A DNA stretch of 64,000 bases from contig VZRG01001961.1 in NCBI GenBank assembly GCA_013397435.1, forward strand, positions 2,637-66,636. Direction: 5' to 3'. Below are positions 12,931 through 26,082 of the stretch, piece by piece (positions within the stretch are counted from its first letter, which is position 1; each line of letters begins with the position of its first letter). The translations under genes and the position numbers were made by a program. Origin of the DNA: Erythrocercus mccallii (taxonomy: Eukaryota > Chordata > Aves > Passeriformes > Dicruridae). The notes below the pieces were generated by a model that ran no database searches, had not been told where the DNA came from, and worked only from the letters and a program-made list of their open reading frames with translations.

Positions 12931-15900
12931 CTTTCCCCACAATGCTCAAGGCAAGGGAATTCTGAGGAAAATGGGAAAGCAACCAGGTATATGAGCTAGC
13001 AGAGAGGAAGAAAGAGTGATGAGAAATCTTTGCCTGTCATTCTTCACGGTGACCCTTAGGCAGTTTTATATGTAGAAGTTTGGACATTGTCTACTATGAA
13101 AGCAGAACAATTTACAGTATGATCAGGAGGAAAAGGATGTGGTGAAATTGCTTTCCCAAAGCAAACACCTCATTCACATAGAAGCAGGTGCTACAGTTGA
13201 AAGGGATATAGGAAGAAGTGGATATGAAACTTTAGATCTCTAAGCATCAGGTAAAAGAGCCAACATTCTCTAGTGCTGGTCTTGGAGTGTTGAGTTCTCC
13301 AAACAGAAAACAAGAAGCTCCAAAACCTCAGGCACTGTATCCCAACAGCTGTTCCAGTGAGACTCTAATCCCTTCCTAAACAGGATGAAATGAAAAAAGA
13401 AAACTTCAAGGATTTTAAAGTGGGTTTATAGCCAATCACTGCTCTGTCAGATGTGCACCTTTGTAATGGTGAAGGTACTGTTCCCATAATTTATTTGAGA
13501 CTGTCATCAAGGAGCTAAGTTTTAGGGGTTAATTCATGTTTGATTCAGAGAATTAAGAGGCACAGAGAAACTTGGCCAATATACAGAGGTGTTTTTTAAA
13601 AAATTCTCTGTATTCCCTGATGTAGAGACAATTTATGATTCTGTTAGGGTTGTCTTCGAGAGCAGGAAAAATATTGGATTGAAATAAGACTTCAGCTTCA
13701 TGGAAAAAAAACCAAACCAATGTTTGGAGAGATCACTTCAAATGAAGGCATCTCCAGTGCTAAGGCAGCCTCCTGTCTTGTACAAGCCCACACCAACAAT
13801 ACAAACCATCAGAGACCCTGACATCAAACAGGCACAACAACAGATTCCATTGATGGAACTACTCCTGCAGCCTTGAAATGATGCTGTGGCTGGATCCTCT
13901 AATTACTGCAAGCTGATTGTTGCAATCCTCATAGCAAAACTTCAGTTCCTCTCTCACTTCAAAAGTTTCCAAAATCCATGGGAGCTTATGTGCTGTCCTA
14001 TATGTAGAAAGGGTCTTCACCAGGGGGAAATCTTGGTTTCAGGCACAGAGATTTCAAAGTAAATGGAAGTTTAAGAGATCTGTGTGCCCATCCCTGCAGG
14101 CCCGAGGCAGGGACACAGGCTGTTTGGAGAAACAGCTTTTTGGGGGATACATCAAGCTGCAGGAAGGGTACTTCACTCTGGGAAGGTAGAGAGCAAAGGG
14201 CTGTGATTAAGTCAGGTTTTAGGAGAACAAACAGAATTTACAACAGTGGAAAGAAAGAAACTGCAGTGTCACAGCTGGGGAGTTTCCATCCCTGATGTGT
14301 CCCATAATCTGTGTCTGCACAATGTCTCTAAGAAATCTAACCTAGAAAAGTGCTAGAGGAAAAAAATTCTTAAAATACAAACCCCCCTGTCCTCTACACT
14401 CAGTACAGAGATATTTAATACTAGTGAGTGTGGAAAGGGGAAGTCAGCTGGAAGAACAAAGTCTATCTGTATTAATAAATACCTGAATAAAAATCTGCCT
14501 TCAGGCTTGTTATACAAACTTGAGGATGAAGAGTCTTATTCACAGTTCTTGAGACAATTTTCCACTTTTCTATTAAGGTACACATTTGCAGTGCATAAAA
14601 TTATGGTTATGAAAGAATATTGTGGGAATTCAAAATACATTCTAGTTTAAATATGGAAAAATAGTTAATGAAGCATTTAAGAACAAGGCTTTTATCATAT
14701 TGCACAGATTAGGATTCACCAGTATCTCCACACAAGTCACAGGAAGAACCAGCATCTCTGTCAGAAAGAAGAAGTTACAGAAACTATTTGCCTTTGAAGA
14801 CTGATTCTGTTGTTATTCTTATCTTAAAGTCAGGTTCCTATTAAGTCCTTGGATTTACTGTGAATGTGTCCTAAATCTTGGGAAATGCCAATATTTTCCT
14901 CCCTTTCTTGCCCATTTATTGCAGCATACTTCTTCTGCTTTCTGTCAGCCTCCATAATTGGTGGAAAGTAAGAGAAAAGTCCAGCATGGTGCTGAATCAA
15001 TCTAATAGCGAGTTACGATTGCTGGAGGATCTGAACTGGGCAAGGAACGGGATGGATTTTCCCAAAAGGTAGTAATCTCTTTTATTTAGCCTTTGGGGGC
15101 TTGGGAGGAACTGTGGGCCAAGGGAAGGGGTAACAAACAGCTCAGTTCAGTGCAGAACACCAGGTGCCTGTGCTGAGTCCAGGGGCTGCTGTGGCACACA
15201 AGGTAAGCAGGTGGTTGTGAGAGATTTCCACCACTTCTTCCTTTTTATATACACCAGACCTTTTAATTCCCTGCTTTTAGCCAGCAAACTTCCATCTTTC
15301 CTGAATAAGGAATTAGAGTGAAGCAACCTGCCCAGCATAAGCTTCTGCTGTGTACTATTAATAGAGCAAAGGAACCACTTTGAGCTGCAAGTTCAGAGCC
15401 CAAATCCACTCTGACCCCACAATGGCTTAGAGAATATTCAAAATTTGCAGGGCACAGCCATACATTAACACCAGGGCTAACAAAACAGAAACCTCCTGAA
15501 AGGTCTCCCTTTGGAAAACCTTACTGATTATCTTATACATTTATCATTACTTACACATTTATCACTTACTGATAAATGTGAGTTCCTTTCTTGGTGCTCT
15601 TTGTCACACTTTTTAAATAGCGTTTCTCTGGTTTGCTACCTGTTGTCATCCATTCCTATTGCAGAGGAAAACTAAGCAAATCATAGAGTGAAGCAAAAAA
15701 AAAAAGGTAACAGCTTGAGATTTCTAGCAAGAAAGGATGTAATTCCATCTAGTAAGATGCACTTAAAATTTAAAAGCAAACCAAACAAATTTATAGCTGT
15801 ATAGATACACATCATCTGAATAAAACATCAGTTCAATTATTCCTGCTGAAGTTCAATGACCGTTAGACTCCACTCATTCTAAAAATAATACGAAACAATG

Positions 15901-16318
15901 CTCATTAAGCCATCTGGAATGTATCTTTGGATGTGTATTTAAACTTTTGAAGCAATTTATATAAAATTTAGATTTTGGCTCCTTTAGGAAATACATTGAT
16001 GAATCTTATGCTCATTTAAGACAGATTCATCCTGATAGATTCAAGTGCTAAACAGAAAATTATTTAGATGATTTCAAGCATTATTGCTCTCTAATATTCA
16101 TGCAGCAGCTAATGAATAAATAAAATGAAGTAAATTCTTCCTATGGAATTCACTTAAAGAGCAATTTTCTGAAGTTATACTGAATTCTACTTAAAAAGCA
16201 GGGTGGATTGTTAAATTCTTTTAGACGCAAAGCAAAAACTACTAATCAAAATGATGCAAATCAATCAGGAAGCTCTGCCTGTGTCTCTCTTTACTTTATG
16301 AGCTGTTACATTAATATA
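12931..16318. other. Non-coding stretch, one hairpin
   Basis: There is no repeat family I can name and no coding signal. The part at 15880-16280 is AT-rich, rich in ATTTA/TAAT-like words and free of simple repeats, which makes it a candidate conserved non-coding element. Confidence 0.5.
15554..15580. repeat. Perfect hairpin, 11-bp arms
   Basis: The arms 'cacatttatca' and 'tgataaatgtg' surround a 5-nt loop. The left arm is also duplicated just upstream ('acatttatcattactt'), so a short direct repeat and an inverted repeat overlap. Confidence 0.85.
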
Positions 16319-16535
16319 CAGAATCATAGAATCCTTTAGGTTGTAGAAGCCCTCTCAAGATCATCAAGTCCAACTCTTTAACCCACCACTGCCAAGCCCA
16401 CCACTACAGCACTTCCTTAAGCACCACGTGCACCACTTCCAGGACTGATGGCCCCACGACTTCCCTGGGCAGCCTGTTCCATTGCTTGACCAGCCTTTCA
16501 GTGAAGGAATTTCTCTCAAAATCCAACCTGTATCA
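16319..16535 (-). mobile_element. CR1 3' fragment
   Basis: It begins with 'gaatcatagaatcctttagg', the reverse complement of a CR1 3' end, followed by 'tcatcaagtccaactctt', 'acttccctgggcagcctgttcc' (partly cited), 'ttgaccagcctttcagtgaa' and 'aaaatccaacctg'. The element is therefore on the minus strand, the same sense as the exon. The GC-rich stretch to about 16735 may be more of the same insertion, but I cannot align it. Confidence 0.88.
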
Positions 16536-19500
16536 CAGCAGAGTTGTTCCTGGTGCTGCCTGGCCAGCCTTTGCTTGGATTCCACACCCTCTCTGTGCTG
16601 GTCAAAGCCGAGGGAGAGCGGAGCCCTGGTCCACGAGGGAATGCACAGAACGCCACAGGAGGTAGGGAGCCAGCAGCTCCCCATGCACCCTGTTCACTGA
16701 GCCTCCAGTGATCCAACTTGGCCACCCCTGCCTGAATAACACCAGGCTTTCCTTTTCCTAAGCATAATTGTGTATTTTGCTCCAGTCACTTCTACACCCC
16801 AGCCTTGGACAAGCCAAGGAAAGTGTATTATATCTGAAGACCCTTTGTCAGTTCATCTATAACTCTCCCTTTTCAGCAGAGATCTGTGAATATAAACAGC
16901 CATTTAATGCAAAGGTCTCCCATTCGATCCAACACACAAACCCATACAAGCTCATTATTTTTAGCATAAAATAAATCTATTCCCTCCACCTGGAATTGAA
17001 GAGACTCCCACTCATGCTTTGAGAACAAAATATGACAGGGAGGGAAGAAAAGAGCTGATGTATTACACTTTGCTCAGTCCAAACTAAAAGCCTACACGCC
17101 CTAATGGCATTTTGGTTTCCAAATGAGTTCTTTGAATAATATTCCCTTCCCCTCTTCACATTAGAATATCCAGAAATTAATAATTTAGTCTAGTCATACT
17201 GTAGGCCACATGAGTGGTAACTTCTGAATAAAACAATAACCATTCATACTCACACTTAAATTGCTGGAAGGCTTTTGAGGCTCAGTGCCAAATAATTCAC
17301 CCATCTCAAGCATTTTGAGTATCTGTGACTTTGGAAAAGCAGCTGCAGCCCAGTCAGCATTACCTACAATTTAGGAGCTTGGGTTTAATTTGTTATGTTG
17401 ACTTGCATGAGACTTTATATCCACAGGGGAAGGAATGCCCAGAAAAAGAACATGGCCACGGCTTCTACAGCTCAGTGGAGCTGCCCTGGGACTTCTCCCA
17501 CTGCCAGGTGATGCAAACACTCTCTGGGTTCTGACCCTCTGTCAGCCTTTCAGGAAGATCTAGGATCATAATGCCCCTGTCTGCAACACAGACACTGACA
17601 GGATCACCACGTCTGGGAATTCTGCATTTAAGAGATTTATCCAACTCTGTGCCAAGATGTGACATTTACAGGGGTCACCACTATGTCTTGCAATCAGGAT
17701 ATACAGTAGATGAAAGTGGAAAAAAAAAAAAAAAAGGAAAGAAAGACAAAATCTTTCTGTAGGGCACATCAGTGTAGAAAACTCAAGCTCTGTATTGGTG
17801 ATCCATATATTGCCAGGTCAATTCCCTGTGAGCTGGGGCTCAAAGGTTGCAAACCACTGTGTTTTATTACATGGGGGCACAAGGACAATTGTGGAGGCTC
17901 AACCTGTGAACCCTGCAGGGTTTAACTCTCAGTGGTGAAGGTTTTACCCTCGGTGCTGAAGGTTTAACACCTCAGCAGTGTCCCAGGAGCCAGAGAAATC
18001 TGCTTAGCCCTGATGGCCTCACCCCTGCCAGCAGCTTCCCTCCAGTGTCGCCTCTGGTCCTATGGCTTGATGTTAATTAAATTCTCCACTTTAGCACGCT
18101 GGCTTGGAATACAGGCAGGGCTTAGTGACTGTAATTCCAGACTCCAACTGTGACATTAGCACTGATACATGCACAGAGCACATCCTGAATTAAAAAAGCA
18201 GCTTCCCCCTTGTTTAAATGATGAGACGAGAAGGATTCAGGCGCCTCAGACACACAGAGTGTACCAGGAGCAGGGGCTCATGGCACTGAGAAGGAGCCTG
18301 TTACATGCCTGTTATATGCTTCCAGCATCTCAAAAAGCATTACTTCAGTTTTGCCACTTATTTCCATTATTCTCTTCCTGCTTATTCCCAAAGCCAATTA
18401 AAATGCAAACAGGAGATTTTAAAGGCTTCAGTTTGATAACAGGCAGCAAGACAAACAAGGCACAGGACAGCAATGAAATATGGCTTTTTAATGCAAGCAT
18501 ATTAATAGAAATAATTGGATTCCTAAAGGCTCACAACTGAAAGCGTTACCTCTTATTGTCCATTAAACCAATTGACATCCTGCATTTGTTATTGCAAAAG
18601 TGTGATTCTGATTTCATGAAGAGTGCTAAACACACTCAGTTTGCTCTAATGAAAGCTGTGGAGTTTTCTTCTGAAATACATCCAAGCCTCATAGCATGCA
18701 AGAGAGCCGATGTATTCCTCAAAGCCAGCACAGTAAATGCCACCTTTGGAGAAGTTAAACTCTCAGTTTTGTCTTTAGGGAGCCTAGAGTTTCATGCCAA
18801 ACACATAATGTGTTATTAAGCTTTTAGTAGTTACAATAAAAGAGTTAAAGAACTTAACTTTTCAAAAGAGCCTATGGGAAGAAGATGCTGGAGCTCGTCA
18901 CAATTTCAGTGGGAGGCTTCACACCGAACATCAGGAAATGTGCCTTACCCCACAGTTGACTTCTGAATTTAGCACAATCTGGTTTTCCAGTTTACATGTT
19001 CAATTCAAATTGTTTCCCCTGGCTATGGCTGCTCTCAGGTGATACAGACAACACAATCTTAAGCCCATCCAACAAGGCAGTGCCCAGTCCACCTTATAAC
19101 CCCCTGTTCCTGCCCCTTCTCTTACACCACATCCATGTTTAGGGGGTCAAAAGCAGAGAAACATAAGCACCCCCTGCACACACCTTTTTGTTTGTAGGGC
19201 TCGTTTTCTGTGGAATTAGCTCCCTGAACTTCACTGAGATGTGAGGTAAGAGCAGAGACAGCTCGAGGAGGCAGAAGGGAAACATGGCAAGGTCCCAGGG
19301 GAGTAGAGGAAACAGGAGTGCAGAATCACCTCCCGCAGTTATAATTAGCCACTAAACTTCACTTTCTCGTCAGAAATCTGATGGCTGCACAGGATTAAGC
19401 TTTCCCCTAGCCCTGATCATGTAATTTCCAGTTTATTTATCCCAGCAGCAAGCATGCTGCCGACACAAGTGTTGGTTCTGCTCTCCTGGCCGTTCCTGGG

Positions 19501-22500
19501 AACGCGCTGCTGCTCCGCTCCTTTCTGCCAGCTCAAACATCCCTGGGACTGTCCTGAGAGCTGAGGTGGGAAACAAATACAGCTGAAAAGTCACTTCCCT
19601 TTCGCAGAGTGGGGTCCATTTGTCTGAAGTGGTTCCCTGGTCTGGCTCCTGAAGCAGACACAGTCCACCCCTGGCAGGAACAGGGACGGGGAGAGAAGTG
19701 TCTGTCCCTCAGAGCAGCACTGCCATGGAGCTCCAGCTGGGATCCAAGAGCTGAAAGCTGACCCTTCCAAACTGGGAAAGGAAAAGCAGCCTTCTAACTT
19801 TGCTCACAGCACATAGCACAACAGGCATCCAGCCCAGGGAATACCTTAGGAATGAAGGTATTCATTCTCTCAACTGATGAGAAATTAGAATTATGCACCA
19901 GTCACGTATGTTTATAGATCCAACTACAAACTTTAAAACACAAATTAAAATTAAAAAGAGACACACATTTTTAATACTTAATAATTTTTGATTATTTATC
20001 CCAATATGAATATTTCCATATCTATACATGATAAATTATGATCTTTTTAAGTCTTCCTACAAGCAAGATATCAGTTTTCTTCTCAGCTCCTTCATATAGT
20101 ACCTTCTAGAGAAAGGTTCAAGTGCCATGTTTTTATTACCACTAAATGCAGAATAAGTAATTCTTCCAGTTGACATTATGATAACTATGTCATAAAGAGA
20201 AGTAAGAGCAAAAATATGTCTGTGTTTCTTCTTTAATGGTTAAAAAAGAAAAAAAACACCCACTTCTCTTGTATTTCCTGGAATAACTGTCTGGAGAAGT
20301 TGAAGAGCACTTAGCATACACCTCATGGTCTTGAACACTAATAACTTCAACAAAAGGGCTGATAGTGAAACTGCTTTTCACCTTAAGGTAAAAATACAAA
20401 AAGCTATGTAGGGGATTGACGATTTACCCAACAAAAACCTAAGCATCTCAACTGAAAATTTGCATGACTTTTCTTCAAAGAAATGACGGGAGAAGACAGT
20501 GACAGAGTTCAGTTCTAACAGTTATATTTTCAGTTCTGTATCTCTTTTAAACCTACTGCATTTAGTATTTTAAACTCAATCATAGAGAAAATAATGAAAT
20601 GTAAAGGTTAAAAGATAGAAATCAGTACCATAAATTATCAGCCCTCAAATCTTGAGCAAAGAAAGATGCAGAGACCAAGCTCAGCATCGTAATCCCTCTG
20701 CTCTGGGCCACTCCTGTCAAGTTCTAAATGCAGCCTGAGCATCTCACTTCCATCACTGAAGTGGTATCACACAGAGAAAAAGCATCTTTAAAAAATTCAC
20801 TAATTTGAGGCCACAAACAGGAAAATGTCTTAATCGTAATTTTACAGCAGAATTTTATGTCAGTCCATATTTTTTTAGATGCCTTAAACTGCTAATTTCC
20901 ACAAATTAACATGCCTGGGCCTTTTTTAATAGTAAACATAACTTTGCATTTCCTGCTTGTAATGCTTGGCTTTAGCATAATTACAGTATGTTCCTTGTTT
21001 TCAGCCCCATAAGGATCCCCCCCACTGCTCTCTCCCCAGCCACGCTCTGCTCAACAGAGTTTTGTATCAGCAGAGGCACAAAATGAACCTGCAAAATTTA
21101 CTCAGAGATTTGCTGCGTGCAGAACACTTGCACATGTATATGCAAACTCACATTTGCATACTCCAAATGCCTGCTGTTGCCTGCAAACATGGTTTATTTT
21201 GGCATGCTATGGCTGTACATGCAAATTCCCTTCTTCCAGCATCAATTACCTACTCTCCCACAATCAATACATCCCCTTTCCTAAAACAATCCATTTCAGA
21301 CCCTATATTACATTGCTTTCCTGTAAGTCAATAAATACTGCCATGTCCCCCTACAGAAATGTCTTTGCCCAATTCTTTTTATGGATTCTGTTGAGTCTGT
21401 GCTGGTCCCTGTTTTCTTCCCTAAATCTTCAGCTCCCTCTCCTTTTGCCCAGACCCTGCTTTTGCTCTCTCCATGAAGAGAAAGAGCAGCAGCTCCACCT
21501 GCTCTGCTCCCCTGTTTCTCACCTGTCTGACACAGAGGCACCTACTGCTCCCTTTGCTAAAGAAACAGCATCCCCAAAAGGTTTCAAAACAATTCAGTAG
21601 GATCTAGGTAAGGGACTGTGACCAAGACTTGACAGGCCAAATTTACTTTTAATTTTCCCCCATGTATAAAGCCTATTTGCCTAATTTAATGTTTTACAGC
21701 TATCTTTAATGTGCAAATACTTTCCACAGTGAATATGCAATATATAAAAAACAATCAGAAACTCTCACTCTGAAGTTGGGCTATTTATTTCCTTCCCAAA
21801 AACTCAGCTGAGTGAAGTCAGGTTAATTGCCTCTAAGTCACTATGAATAATGTTGCAGAGCCTTGCACTGACAGTCACACCATTCTTCTGCTGGTTGTGT
21901 ATCCCAGAGCTATTTCAATGGATAACTGTAATTCATTTTGGCTGCTAGATCTGCATGTAAAGATAAAAGCTGGTAGCAAACTTCCTTTAGCCTGCCTCTG
22001 GTTTTCCTCAGCTTTCTACCCAGTAGGGGTAATTTTGGACATGTTACATGCTCCAGAATAAAGGAAGTCTTTGCTGCCCTTACTGTATTCCCTGCACGTT
22101 GCCATCATTCATGGTGGCAGCAGCCATCCATTGGCTCATTAGCTTGAACTAATCTTGCTACCTGATATTCTTTTCACCAATCAATCTGTTGATTATAGCC
22201 AGTTTAAATCGTAGCCATAAACGAGATTCTGAGATTTTTCAAAGGACAATGGAATCTGAATAAATTAGCATCCAGCAGAGGAAAACCAAAACCCTCCTAC
22301 AAACAGAACTGAGAAACCTCAGAAGCCACAAGGACACTGTTTATGGAGCGGTGGATGGGCTCTCACACACTTGCAGGGCAGGAGAGCGTGGCATCCTCAG
22401 CTCCCAGACACCTCTCAGGCTATGGAGCAGCTAATTCTCACACAGGAATTTATTAATTACACCTTGAAACTCTACCAAGTTAGCCTGTTATTGACGCCAG

Positions 22501-22756
22501 CACTCCGACTGTGCTCATGCATAACTCATCTTTACAACCTGCAAGCATGAAGATTTGAAGCTTCTGTCAGAAGTAATTCCAGGCTACACTTACTAGTCTA
22601 TCACACACACCTCACAGAGCCAAAAGCTCTCCCAGTCTGACATTTACATGGATAACCAGGGAAAATTCATATGAAAAGGGGAGAAAAAATTCTACCTGTT
22701 TTCTTCAAACCATCTTTACAGTGTGTTCCATAGTTGACAACATAGCAAGAGAGGAC
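16536..22756. other. Non-coding stretch, no gene seen
   Basis: The frames at 18169-18540 (123 codons), 18556-18819 (87) and 21154-21600 (148) have no recognised motif, no plausible full splice context and normal composition for intronic DNA. Only a poly(A) run at 17719 stands out. Confidence 0.55.
17719..17736. repeat. Poly(A) run
   Basis: An A run of about 15 followed by a short GGAAAG stretch. No retroposon body is recognised upstream. Confidence 0.85.
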
Positions 22757-22986
22757 GTATAGGTTGGCTATTGGGAAGGAATTCTCTGTGAGGGTGCTGG
22801 GGCCCTGGCACAGGGTGCCCAGAGCAGCTGTGGCTGCCCCTGGATCCCAGGAAGTTTCCAAGGCCAGGCTGGACAGGGCTTGGAGCACCCTGGGATGGTG
22901 GAAGGAGTCCCTGCTGATGGCAGAAGGTGGAGCTGGATGATCTTTAAGGTTCCTTCCAATCCAAACCCTTCTGTGATTCTATGATT
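22757..22986 (+). mobile_element. CR1 3' terminal fragment with intact end
   Basis: It contains 'tgagggtgctggggccctgg', 'cagggtgcccagagcagctg', 'ccaaggccaggctggacagg' and 'ggttccttccaatccaaacc', and ends 'ctgtgattctatgatt', the CR1 terminal octamer-type repeat. The copy is truncated at its 5' end, as most CR1 insertions are. Its sequence is close to the copy at 27780-28224, so both belong to the same or a closely related subfamily. Confidence 0.95.
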
Positions 22987-25852
22987 AACAAGTTCTCACA
23001 AAGGAAATGCTTTTTGAAGAACGCCAATATACGCTGCCTTTGAAAAAGAGGTAAAAAACCCAAAAGACATTATTTACATGGCTGGCATTTCAAGAAATAA
23101 CAATCATAATTCTTACTTTTATGGACAAGAGTAGCATTTGCAGTCCAAGAAACCATAAATGTCCTGTAACAGATGATGATCATCTCGCTGACATGACAAA
23201 TAAGAGGCATTTAGTTTTTAATGGCTTTCGTAATTTCTTTTTTCTTTATGAGAGCACCACTCTGTGTGAATCTAAGACTAAAATGTATTTTAGTCCTCAG
23301 TACTTGGAAGCAAGTTCACACATTATTATTCTACATTAGCTTCATTTGTCAATTTGATGACTAAAGACCTACTGGCCAGATGCAAATGCTGCCTCCTAAT
23401 CTTGATCCATCACGCACAGCAGCCGTGGGATGTCATTCCCCATGAAGGAGGATGAATCAGGAGAGCATTCCGTAAGGGAAGGTGCAGAGATAAAGCAAAT
23501 GCATTCATTACCTAGAGGAAGTTCTGGTTTCCTTCTGAGAACATTTAGTTACAGTGAAAAACCCCAATCAAAGTAGCCCAGGTACAAGATAAGCCCTGTC
23601 AGAAGTGCAGGCTTTCCCAGTCAGAAGGTGCTGGAATTGGCCTTGGCTCTGTGTGCTAAGGAGCTCTTTGCCCTTCACCAGTCACATGTGAATAGTCTGG
23701 AGAAGTCAACAAGAATTTTGATGATCCAGGCCAGGAAATCTAATATACTTTATTTCTCATTTCGATCATGTGTGCATAAGATGATATCCTCGAATTCAGG
23801 CATACACAAAATCATTAACTTCTTTTTCTTCAAGTAAGCATCAGGTGAAAATATTGAGATGTGTTAAGGGTTTGCTAATTGATGATATATTGCCTTAAAT
23901 TAATTTTCTACTATTAATGTTGCTTAATGGAATTTCATATTTCTTATTTGAAAAATGAGGGTCAAAGGAAGCAATGATGAGAGACAATTACAATTACCAC
24001 TTAGGACCATTAATATGTAAATATATGTGTAAGTTAAGATTGTTAATTAAAGTTTCATAATTGCTGGGTGTTTTTGAAGTTAGAGCCTCATAGATTCTGC
24101 CATTATTCGTGTCTCCTTTATGCATACAATCTCAATGATTCTTACTCTTAACATACCATGAATAACAGCATGGCATTTATTTTATTAACTGATACGGCCA
24201 TTAATGTCTCATTATGCCATTCAAACATTTTATTCCTTTCTATAAATACAACTGGTTAAAAACTTATATCCCTTACATACCTTCATGCATCAGCTCATCA
24301 GCCAACTCCAAGAATATCGAGTGGGTGGATCTCTCCATAATCATCCAGTGAACTTTTTCCTACCTTCCTTTGCAGCATCTGATGTTACCAGCTTTAAAGC
24401 ACAGACATTTTTAAAAGGTCAAGATAGAGAATGGGCTTGATCCAAGGATACCCAGCTAAGGCAATCCAAAAGTCAAGAGAACTCTAGCAAATGTCAAGAG
24501 AAACCAGAAAAGACTTTGAGAAATCATTTCTGCAATACTTATCGTTTATGCCAAGTGTGCACAAGAGAAATATTTTAATCAGTTCTAATTCAGTAATATT
24601 TCACAAATTTTATCTTGTTTCAAACAAGTAAAGTATAAACAATGCGAATTTCCTCAATTATGGGGTTTTTAAAATGAATTTTACACTGTTACCTAAAACT
24701 TTGAAAGCAATATGTCCTTCAAAAAATATAATCCTAAATTATGGCCTGTATTACACAGACCATGAAAATAAAATCAGAAATAAAACACTGCAGCCCACTT
24801 ATAATCCCAGTGCATTAGTCACTTTAATTTAAAATAAAGTATGTGTTCTCAGAAGAATACCTTGCGTCCTTCTCATAGAGGTGTGAAAAAATGATGATGG
24901 CTCTAAGAATGTTTTATATATGATTTTAAGAAATCTTTGAAAATATGGGGGTTTTTTTCCCTTAAGGTATATATCCAGTGCAAATATTCAGTGTCTCACA
25001 GTAAAATAAAAGATTTCAGTTTCCAAAAGTGGAAGGAATTTTCAGTTCTAAGCATATTTGCTAAGATATAACAAAACTAAAATCATTAAGATCTTCCTTT
25101 ACTTGCCTTGCATGATTTAAATTAATACTGCTTGATAGTTTTAGGAAAGAATCAAATAAAATCAAACACTATAATCAGATGAAACAATTTTCTTTGGTGT
25201 GTCTAAAGACATTTATGTAAACTGTCTTCAATCACATTCTAAGCATAAATAACTGTGCTGATAAGTTGTTGCAACAACCTAAAAAGAATCTCCTTTTATT
25301 TCTGTACTCTCTGTTCTGCTGCAAATGGAAGAAATGTTTTGGGCCCATGAAGAAGCAACTCCCTCTCCAATCTGCCCTTTACTCTGTAATAAGTATGATG
25401 TGGCCTTTCTGTAGACAATTCACTCAAGTCACTACAGAAGATATAAAAAATAAATCAAGCCCAATATCTGAGCCATCTGTAATAAAGTTTTAACTACTGA
25501 TCCCAGAGATATTTTCCCCATAAATTGACTCACTGTACAGTTGGGATTGCTCCAAGCCTTTAAGGCTTTATCTGCTAAAAGTTTGGAAATAGAGACGATA
25601 ACTCCCTACAGCTGATAGAGCCAAGCAGTTAAAAAGTGTTTTAGACGGTATCTTCAAAGGTCTTGACAGAGAATCCCATAATACTCTAAATTTCTTTAGC
25701 TGTGATCTATTCTTAAATATAAACCTCTCCTTTAATCCATGCTTTGGACTGCTGGAATCACTGGATGGGTTGGCAAAGGCATTTTGTTCCAGCTAAACAG
25801 CTGAAGAATACTATGCCCAAATGCCTACAGAGATATGGAGAAATTGGTGTAA
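22987..25852. other. AT-rich non-coding stretch between two CR1 copies
   Basis: No coding signal. The region 23860-24250 is strongly AT-rich but not repetitive, with many TAAT, ATTA and ATGCAT-like words, as in vertebrate conserved non-coding elements. This is an impression from composition only. Confidence 0.5.
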
Positions 25853-26082
25853 AATCCCAGATTCCCAGACCCATTGAGGTTGGAAAAGCCCTCCAAGGTC
25901 ATCGAGTTCCACCTGTGACTGATCCCCCCCTTGTCACCCAGCCCAGAGCACTGAGTGCCACATCCAGGAGATCCTTGAGCACCGCCAGGGATGGGGACTC
26001 CCACACTTCCTTGGCAGCCCCTTCCAATGCCTGACAACCCATTCTGAGAAGAAATTCCTATTTACCTAAACCACACCTAGCT
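25853..26082 (-). mobile_element. CR1 3' fragment
   Basis: The plus strand reads 'cattgaggttggaaaagccc', 'aaggtcatcgagttccacc', 'ccagggatggggactcccac', 'ttccttggcagccccttcc' and 'aatgcctgacaaccc', which is the CR1 3' region in reverse complement. The terminal octamer repeats are lost. A degraded 'aaatcccagattcccag' stands at the 3' end of the element. Confidence 0.9.

Noticed and set aside
21154..21600. Plus-strand open frame of 148 codons
   Set aside because: Cysteine/serine/leucine-rich with no motif, overlapped by open frames on the other strand and in another plus frame.
22080..22140. Minus-strand reading with N-D-G-N-V that resembles the N-D-G-T-V of the expected next SPAG16 exon
   Set aside because: Only four or five residues match, a stop follows quickly and there is no acceptor in the right phase.
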